From: CAZEMR01 sp964513465
Lineage (GTDB): Bacteria > Bacteroidota > Ignavibacteria > Kapaibacteriales > UBA2268
Assembly (NCBI GenBank): GCA_964513465.1
Contig: CAZEMR010000072.1
Location: forward strand, 1 to 15,261
Direction: 5' to 3'
Length of the DNA stretch: 15,261 nt
Positions 7,224 to 12,929 of this stretch are shown one piece after another. The translations under genes and the position numbers were made by a program. The stretch's first letter is position 1. Every line of letters begins with the position of its first letter. The notes under the pieces were generated by a model, which was not told where the DNA came from, ran no database searches, and saw only the letters and a program-made list of their open reading frames with translations.

Positions 7224-7364
7224 ATCGGGCAGGAAAGCTAACTGAATCTTAAGTGACGAATGCTGCAAGCCCCGCGGCATTTGGGGCAATCAAGGCATAA
7301 TGGCAATGCTTCCGGGGATTTGGATTTTTGCTCCACAGCCAACGGGCTTAGCGGCCTGCCCGAT
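7224..7364 (+). ncRNA. Candidate structured RNA domain B (unrecognised)
   Basis: The domain is closed by a perfect 10-base stem ATCGGGCAGG (7224-7233) / CCTGCCCGAT (7355-7364). Inside are a hairpin GCCCC (7269-7273) / GGGGC (7283-7287) and a small hairpin AGCC-AACG-GGCT (7337-7348). After the closing stem both domains continue with the same kind of start, GGAAAG then CT. It ends 87 bases before the sigma gene, so it may be that gene's leader or a separate small RNA. No T-run terminator follows it directly. Confidence 0.4.
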
Positions 7365-7451
7365 ATTGAAATCTATCGCTGCGAATGGCGAGACTTCGCG
7401 GTTGATATATATAATTTAAAAAACAGGGCAATTAATTTTGAGTAGTTACTA

Positions 7452-8015
7452 ATGTTGCGGGATTTTTCGAAATATGACAGCACTGGTCTGATGAGGATGC
7501 TGGGCGACCCCAAAGCGAAGGAGGGAGCCTTCCGCGAACTCTACGCCCGCTACGGTAAGAAGATTTATTATTTCTGCCGAAGATTTCTGGGCAACGAGGA
7601 GCAGGCCAACGACATATTTCAGGAGACGTTCCTTAGCATATTGAATCGCGACCACGCGAATGAAACGATCGAAAATGTACAGGCATTTTTGTTCAGGATT
7701 GCTAAGAATCTCTGCCTGAATACGCGGCGGGATCAGAAGTATAACTTCGTCCCGATTGACAAATTGCAGCTTTTCGAGGAAACGGCCGAGCCGAAAGACC
7801 GGGAGCTTACCCAAATTGCGGTGGCCGCGCTCGATTTATTGCCGGACGAACACCGCGAGGCGATGCTGTTGCAGATTTACAACGATCTTTCTTATAAAGA
7901 TATTGCGGAAATCATGGAAGTGCCGGTATCTACCGTGCGCAACTGGATTGTCCGCGGCAAGAAGAAACTTGCGGAAATCATCCGGCCATACCTCGACCGG
8001 AAAACCGCTCATTGA
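7452..8015 (+). CDS. ECF-type RNA polymerase sigma factor
   Basis: A 187-residue extracytoplasmic-function sigma factor that directs RNA polymerase to a small set of promoters when released from its anti-sigma factor. Region 2 covers about 24-92 (AFRELYARYGKKIYYFCRRF, then NDIFQETFLSIL, the core-binding and -10 recognition part). Region 4 covers about 121-177, with LPDEHREAMLLQIYNDLSY and the helix-turn-helix IAEIMEVPVSTVRNWIVRGK for the -35 element. There is no region 1.1 or 3. The length is normal for the family. No Shine-Dalgarno is evident before ATG. The anti-sigma gene begins 29 bases after the stop, as is usual for ECF pairs, so the gene is probably autoregulated with it; the promoter was not identified. 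Confidence 0.93.
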   Translation: MLRDFSKYDSTGLMRMLGDPKAKEGAFRELYARYGKKIYYFCRRFLGNEEQANDIFQETFLSILNRDHANETIENVQAFLFRIAKNLCLNTRRDQKYNFVPIDKLQLFEETAEPKDRELTQIAVAALDLLPDEHREAMLLQIYNDLSYKDIAEIMEVPVSTVRNWIVRGKKKLAEIIRPYLDRKTAH

Positions 8016-8044
8016 GGAAAATATTTTAATTATGGAACATAGCC

Positions 8045-9311
8045 ATGAAATCGACTAATTTTACACCGCAGGATCTGATCCACCTCTTCATAGACGGGGA
8101 GGCATCCGACGCACAGCAGAAGGCGCTCTTCGAGGAGCTTGCCGCCAGCGATAATCTGCAGGCGGAATTCCAGCAGGCCCTGGATATCAAAAAATCAATG
8201 GCTGCGGATTTCGAATCGATGACTCCGCCGCCGGCTGTCGAAGCCTCGCTGTTTGCCCGCGCCGGGTTCGATCCGCCCGCCGATCCTCCGGCGAGTGATC
8301 CCGATCCGGCTCCTGCTCCCGTAGCTGCTGCAAAGCCGGGATGGTTTACAAAGATCGGTATGCCGCTCTTGGCCGCAGCCGCTGGTTCGCTGGCCACTCT
8401 GATTCTGATGCTCTCGCTCGGCGACGAGCCGCAGGCAGCAGTGCAGGCGCAGACCGCACCGGCGCCGGTGGTGGAAAGCTACGCAGCCGACACCCCGAAG
8501 ATCGAAGAAAATTCAGACAGAAATGATTATATATATAAAGATAATTCCGGGCGGAATATTGCTTCTGCAAATGCGATGAATCAGCGCGGCAATCGCGCTT
8601 CAGCAGTCCGGGAGAATATATCCGGCGCTGATAATTCCGGAATTATTAATGAAAATCCCGAAAATATTGATCAAAATATTTACGATAAAGAAATTCACAC
8701 GATAGACGCATCGATATACGTGCCGGCAGCGGCTGACGGCGATCTGGCGGCGGGATTCACCGGCCGCGCTTTCTCGCCCGCCNNNNNNNNNNCCTTATAT
8801 TCCCATCCCGATTGGCCGGGACTACGGCAAGAGCTTCTATGAGATGGAGCTGCGCGGGATATCGGCGCTGGGATTCTTCCCCAACCGCGAGATGCAGTCC
8901 ACCGACAAGATGGTGTTCAATAATTTAGTGCTGGCGCTCAAATACAAGCTTGGCGGCGGCCATAGCCTGGGCCTGATTGGCGGACGCGAATCGTTCCAGA
9001 TGTACCGGGTGGACGTAATCGACGGCGAATACTTATTCTCGCCTGAGCCGGTGCTCGAATGGCTGGGCGGCGTATACCGATTTACATACGATGGCCTGTT
9101 CGACCAGTTCGCACCCTTCGGCGAAGTGGTTGCGGCGGGATCGCGCTCGGGGCTTATCGGCCGGGCGGCGCTGGGAGTGACCTATAACCCCACCGGCATG
9201 CTTAGCTTCTCGGCCGGAGTCGAAGGCACCACGCTAATGTATAAATTGCAGAACGAGCTTAAAACCACGGGCAAAGCCGGAATGTTTTACGGAATGAGTA
9301 TTCATTTTTAA
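8045..9311 (+). CDS. Anti-sigma factor joined to outer-membrane beta-barrel (crosses N gap)
   Basis: Before the gap: 246 residues. Residues 1-70 resemble the cytoplasmic anti-sigma domain (LIHLFIDGEASDAQQKALFE and LQAEFQQALDIKK) without zinc ligands; a Pro/Ala/Asp-rich hinge follows; 105-125 is a single membrane helix; from 126 comes a hydrophilic, Asn/Asp-rich linker. After the gap: 172 residues of alternating strands (FYEMELRGISALGFF, LALKYKLGGGHSLGLIGG, FSAGVEGTTLMYKL) ending in GMSIHF, with terminal Phe as in outer-membrane barrels. The last codon before the Ns ends at 8782 and the first after starts at 8793 in the open frame. A real gap of a multiple of three bases gives one protein; as written, the ten Ns shift the frame and produce a false stop at 8842. 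This matches the dual membrane-spanning (Dma-type) anti-sigma factors known in Bacteroides. Alternative: two genes, an anti-sigma factor and a barrel protein whose start is lost in the gap. Confidence 0.7.
8783..8792. other. Assembly gap (ten Ns)
   Basis: Ten consecutive Ns, a conventional placeholder for a gap of unknown or estimated size. It falls inside the anti-sigma/barrel gene. The true length should be divisible by three if the gene is intact. Confidence 0.99.
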
Positions 9312-9339
9312 AGAAATTTATATAATCGGAGAATATATC

Positions 9340-9996
9340 ATGAAAACGGGAATTTTCAATATCGCAGTTATACTGATCGCGCTTACTTTAGCCGGATGCC
9401 AGGAATCGAGTGTATTTCCATACCTCGAGGGCGAAGGCCCCGGCAATAACGAGCCGCCCCAAAAGTCATATTTCCCGGAAACCATCGGCAGCCGCTGGGT
9501 TTACCAGCTAAAGACAACCGGCAGCAATCCGGTGATAGTCGAGGATAAATTATCCGAAAGATGGGACAGCGAAGATGGCTACGAAGGCCGATTGCTCGAG
9601 ACCAGATTCTATTTCGAGGACCCGCCTATGGAGACCGGCGTTTATCAGAAAGGCGACACGATTAAATATTTTAGCATGGAGGATGAAATAGTGCAGAATT
9701 GCCTGGTGGTGCCGCTCGAAATGGGCAAAAGCTGGCCATTGGTCACCGAAGGTCCGGCGGCCGGCAGCGGTCAGGGAATGTTTACATGCGAAGTGACGGA
9801 TTATCTGGAGATCGAAGTCCCCGCCGGGAAATTCCAGGCATGGCGAATAGATACATTTACTCCCGATCCGCCGAAACTATTGATGACCAGAATGTATTTC
9901 GTACCCGAAATCGGATTTGTGCAAATAGAAAGAGACCCGGATAATATTCAGGGAAACAAGGAAGTTTACGAATTAATCAGCTATGAGATAAAATAG
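9340..9996 (+). CDS. Lipoprotein of unknown function in the sigma operon
   Basis: A 218-residue lipoprotein with signal MKTGIFNIAVILIALTLAGC, lipidated at Cys20. The mature part starts with an acidic, Pro/Gly-rich stretch, then a beta-rich domain beginning YFPETIGSRWVYQL and carrying IEVPAGKFQAWRIDT and YFVPEIGFVQIER. This series (aromatic opening with a GS/GN-W-Y, an internal VPAG-F, and a late P-x-G-hydrophobic-V) recurs in uncharacterised lipoproteins of FCB-type candidate phyla; I know of no assigned function. A CGGAG site lies nine bases before ATG. It starts 28 bases after the barrel-coding gene, so it is likely cotranscribed with the sigma/anti-sigma pair and may act in, or respond to, the same envelope signal. 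Confidence 0.8.
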   Translation: MKTGIFNIAVILIALTLAGCQESSVFPYLEGEGPGNNEPPQKSYFPETIGSRWVYQLKTTGSNPVIVEDKLSERWDSEDGYEGRLLETRFYFEDPPMETGVYQKGDTIKYFSMEDEIVQNCLVVPLEMGKSWPLVTEGPAAGSGQGMFTCEVTDYLEIEVPAGKFQAWRIDTFTPDPPKLLMTRMYFVPEIGFVQIERDPDNIQGNKEVYELISYEIK

Positions 9997-10006
9997 ACCA
10001 TACCCC

Positions 10007-10029
10007 GGGCGGCGTATCCCCGGCCGCCC
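10007..10029 (+). terminator. Weak terminator-like GC hairpin after the lipoprotein gene
   Basis: Stem GGGCGGC (10007-10013) / GCCGCCC (10023-10029) with a 9-base loop, eleven bases past the stop codon. There is no T-run after it, so it may slow polymerase or protect the 3' end rather than terminate by itself. Confidence 0.4.
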
Positions 10030-10045
10030 CGACATAAACCGGACA

Positions 10046-10074
10046 TTGCCATAACTTTCTAAGTAATTTAATTT
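10046..10074 (+). promoter_or_regulatory. Possible promoter of the 845-aa secreted protein gene
   Basis: TTGCCA at 10046-10051 and TAATTT at 10069-10074, separated by 17 bases, 23 bases ahead of the start codon. The match to sigma-70 consensus is partial and FCB bacteria often use a different -33/-7 pattern, so this is only a candidate. Confidence 0.3.
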
Positions 10075-10097
10075 TATTAATTTAATGGAGGTGTGCT

Positions 10098-12635
10098 ATG
10101 AAAGCCACATTTATTAAAGGTATCATCGGTGCGCTTAATCTGATCATAATGCTTACCCTCGTCAGCGCACCAACTATGGAGCTTAAGGCTCAGTCCGACG
10201 GGGATATCAATTTCCTTAACAAACGCTGGGAAGAAATTATCGCCTGGGTTGGCGAAGACTTCAACTACGATTTTGTTGCAAAAATTAATCCCGATTCGGG
10301 ACTCGACACCAATCTGGCCATTCGCTACGAGCTGATCGACCATCCGGCCACTCCGGAGGATCTGACGCTCGACCCGGTGACGGGCAGCATAAGCTGGATT
10401 CCCGATCAGCGTGGAATTGCCGGTGTATTCTGCAAAGCATATATTATGACAATGCCCGAAGTCGAAACTATGGTGGATATTTACATCCAGGTGCGCGACC
10501 GCAGCAACTATGACGTTTGCGCTGCCGTATCGGGCCGCATTACTACCATGGACGGCGAGCCGCTGGCGGATGCGAACGTCGAAATGGTCAATTTCGATTC
10601 GCATTACGAAGACGGTATGACGCTGCCGGACGAGCCGTATGGCGGAACTACCGATGCCGACGGCAATTATTCTATCGAAGTGCCCGAGGGCCGTTATGTT
10701 TATCGCGTCAGCAAACAGTCGCCGGCGGGTTCGATGATGCCGTATATATATATGTACGAAATGCGCAAGCCGGTAGCAGTGGAATGCGACGAGACAATCG
10801 AGCATAACCTCGAGGTTCGCAGATATAACGAAATCCAGATTTATCGTAACAATAGCCAGATTGTTCTGCATCCGGGCGATCAGTATGCCTGCGTAGTGGA
10901 AGCAAGCGACTGGTACAACAGCAAGATAGACCTCGAGCTGATGGAATCCCCCCAGGGTATGCAGTTCAATGGGAATACCGGCGAAATAAGCTGGACTCCT
11001 TCGCAAACCGGCCGCTATCAGTATATCATCCGCGGCTCGATCGAGGGCCAGGAAGATTATCAGGACGTAGTGTTCGAATTGGCAGTAGTCGAGGAAGACC
11101 CGGATTTCTGTGCGGAGATCAACGGCCGTATTACCGATATGGACGGCAATCCGATATCCGGTGCAATGATTTCGGCCATGAGCTATGATTTTTATGGTCT
11201 GGTCGGCGGCGAGGAGCTTTATGACGATCCGCTGGCTGGCTATACCAACGACAACGGCTATTACACAATCAGCGTGCCCGAAGACGATTATATAGTATAT
11301 GTCGGCGCCAGCAATCACAATGGCGAATTTTATCCGAATACATATTACTTCGAGGACGCCGAACCGGTTGCAGCAGAATGCGGCACTCCCGGCACAGCGA
11401 ACTTCGAGCTGTATCATTTTCCGGACAATCCGACCCACCAGGTCACCGGCCGCGTTGTCTCGTCGGTGGATGGAACGCCGGTGCCGGCATATGTGGAATT
11501 CATATTTGCCGATCGCGATGCGCATCCCGAACTGACGCCCTATCAGATGATCGGCGGAGCGGGCCGCACTGATATGAACGGCAACTATACCGCAATGGCT
11601 ATGGAAGGCTATGAATTCAAAATAGTCGCCAAACCCGAAGTGCCCGGATTTATGAATGAATACTACAATGAAACCATGAACTGGGAAGACGCCCAGGTGG
11701 TAACTGTCGACAGCGACATGTCCGGCATTGACTTTACGGTATCCCCGCGCGGCGATTTCGAAAATTCGTTCGGCGGCAAAGTAATCGACGAGAATGGCGA
11801 CCCCGTATTCGCCAGCCTGCTGCTCTTCCGTCACGACGGTAACGGCGACTTTGTGGAAAACGAAATCACCACCACCGATCTGGATAGCGGCAAATACGAA
11901 TTCAGCAATGTTGTGCCCGGCAAATACGCTGTAATGGCAATGCCTCATAACGGCCGCCATTTCTATGGATTTTATAACGAGTCCGGAATTTGCGAGAATC
12001 TGTTCAAGGCCAATATCATAACAATCGACGAGGACGACGTGCTGCTCAATGACCACATTATAACGCTCCGAGTTGTTGGATATAACGACGGCAAGGGCCT
12101 CTTCTGGGGCAATGTGGCAGACGAATCCGACCTTTCGGCTCTGAAGCATGTCCGGGTGGACGCATACATCGACGGCCAGCCCGCTGCTTATGACTTCTCT
12201 TCTAAAGAGGGTATGTTCAAATTGCAGAATCTTCCCGAAGGCGACTACCGCGTCGTATTCTCAAAGCCGGGTTATGAAAACGCCGAAGTCGAAGTAACAA
12301 TCGACGAAGACGGCCAGATCGAAACCCGCCGCGATGTGACGCTCCGCCCGACCGCGATCAACAGCGTCGAAGACGGCAATGCGATTGCGCCGCAGTATGT
12401 ATATCCTAATCCTGCGCAGAGCGTGACCACAGCGATATTCAATGCTTCGGCAGGCCGCGCGGATCTGACGGTATACTCGATAGAAGGCAGAGTAAAAATC
12501 AGCCGCACGGTAGAGCTCGGCGAGGGCACCAACAGCCTTTCGGTCGATCTCGATGGACTGGAGCCCGGAGCATACTTCCTGCGCATCGCCGGCAGCAAGG
12601 TGTTTATGAACGCAAAATTCGAAGTTGTAAAATAA
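10098..12635 (+). CDS. Secreted multidomain Ig-like/CPD protein with T9SS sorting domain
   Basis: An 845-residue exported protein with a signal peptide in residues 1-32 and no visible enzymatic motif. Modules in order: an Ig-like (He_PIG-type) domain about 35-133 with LTLDPVTGSISWIPDQRG; a carboxypeptidase-regulatory-like (CPD) domain 141-240; a second Ig-like domain 243-333 with FNGNTGEISWTPSQTGRY; a second CPD 338-440; three more CPD-like domains about 447-549, 556-660 and 667-750; and a T9SS type A sorting domain 765-845 (YVYPNPAQS, GLEPGAYFLRI). The first two Ig-CPD pairs look like a tandem duplication, each CPD flanked by a cysteine pair (141/230, 338/428) that could form a disulfide. 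GGAGG lies six bases before ATG. Likely a surface adhesin or structural protein, but the role is not shown by the sequence. Confidence 0.88.
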   Translation: MKATFIKGIIGALNLIIMLTLVSAPTMELKAQSDGDINFLNKRWEEIIAWVGEDFNYDFVAKINPDSGLDTNLAIRYELIDHPATPEDLTLDPVTGSISWIPDQRGIAGVFCKAYIMTMPEVETMVDIYIQVRDRSNYDVCAAVSGRITTMDGEPLADANVEMVNFDSHYEDGMTLPDEPYGGTTDADGNYSIEVPEGRYVYRVSKQSPAGSMMPYIYMYEMRKPVAVECDETIEHNLEVRRYNEIQIYRNNSQIVLHPGDQYACVVEASDWYNSKIDLELMESPQGMQFNGNTGEISWTPSQTGRYQYIIRGSIEGQEDYQDVVFELAVVEEDPDFCAEINGRITDMDGNPISGAMISAMSYDFYGLVGGEELYDDPLAGYTNDNGYYTISVPEDDYIVYVGASNHNGEFYPNTYYFEDAEPVAAECGTPGTANFELYHFPDNPTHQVTGRVVSSVDGTPVPAYVEFIFADRDAHPELTPYQMIGGAGRTDMNGNYTAMAMEGYEFKIVAKPEVPGFMNEYYNETMNWEDAQVVTVDSDMSGIDFTVSPRGDFENSFGGKVIDENGDPVFASLLLFRHDGNGDFVENEITTTDLDSGKYEFSNVVPGKYAVMAMPHNGRHFYGFYNESGICENLFKANIITIDEDDVLLNDHIITLRVVGYNDGKGLFWGNVADESDLSALKHVRVDAYIDGQPAAYDFSSKEGMFKLQNLPEGDYRVVFSKPGYENAEVEVTIDEDGQIETRRDVTLRPTAINSVEDGNAIAPQYVYPNPAQSVTTAIFNASAGRADLTVYSIEGRVKISRTVELGEGTNSLSVDLDGLEPGAYFLRIAGSKVFMNAKFEVVK

Positions 12636-12686
12636 TTCGGTTAAGCGATTGTAATTTGCTTTACATATAACAGAGTTAGCCCACTC

Positions 12687-12718
12687 GGCCGGCTTCCCCA
12701 TCGGGGAGGCCGGCTTTT
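12687..12718 (+). terminator. Strong rho-independent terminator
   Basis: A 12-base stem with one G-U pair (GCCGGCTTCCCC at 12688-12699, GGGGAGGCCGGC at 12703-12714), 3-base loop, followed by TTTTGT. It ends the transcript of the secreted protein gene 52 bases after its stop, so the DUF2723 gene has its own promoter in the AT-rich 12719-12929 stretch, where no convincing element was found. Confidence 0.92.
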
Positions 12719-12929
12719 GTATTGCGGGTGTGATTATCGTGTCGTTTACGCATTAATATATTTAAATACCGGATTAGTAATATATTTATTCGAAAAAAAT
12801 TTCTACAAGTTTTAATAACTCTTGGGATTTTGCTAAATTTACCGTTTACAATCTGGTAAAAACCAGCATGGAATTTGAATAGAATTAATAAAAATAAATT
12901 TGTACAACCAATTAATCGGTAATTAATCA

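Larger units (their letters stand above)
6716..7451. other. 736-base gap between divergent operons, no supported gene
   Basis: The gap separates the minus-strand receptor operon from the plus-strand sigma operon and must hold promoters for both. Short open frames (for example 6882-7073 and 7260-7445) lack ribosome binding sites and protein-like composition. Instead the region contains a 9-base inverted repeat at 6790-6862 and two domains closed by perfect 10-base stems (7006-7162, 7224-7364). The plus strand of the first domain is A-rich between stems, typical of structured RNA read on that strand. A TATAAT at 7410-7415 has no convincing -35. Confidence 0.6.

Noticed and set aside
7228..7243. 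B12-box-like sequence AGTTAGCTTTCCTGCC on the minus strand, upstream of the TonB receptor
   Set aside because: Only about 11 of 16 positions fit the cobalamin box, the rest of the aptamer core is not found, and it is over 500 bases from the receptor start.
7006..7364. RNase P RNA, tmRNA, 6S RNA or SRP RNA as identity of the structured region
   Set aside because: Despite GGAAAG near the 5' arms and ACAG...GGCTTA near the 3' side, the required universal RNase P sequences are absent, and the hallmarks of the other RNAs are not present.
8032..8058. Eight-codon frame MEHSHEID overlapping the anti-sigma start as a possible leader peptide
   Set aside because: The only upstream AGGA is about 15 bases away, and nothing distinguishes it from a chance ATG; its GGA more likely serves the ATG at 8045.
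10077..12149. 690-residue open frame on the minus strand opposite the secreted protein gene
   Set aside because: It is a shadow of the plus-strand gene, which has a ribosome binding site, a signal peptide, recognisable domains and a terminator; the minus frame has none.
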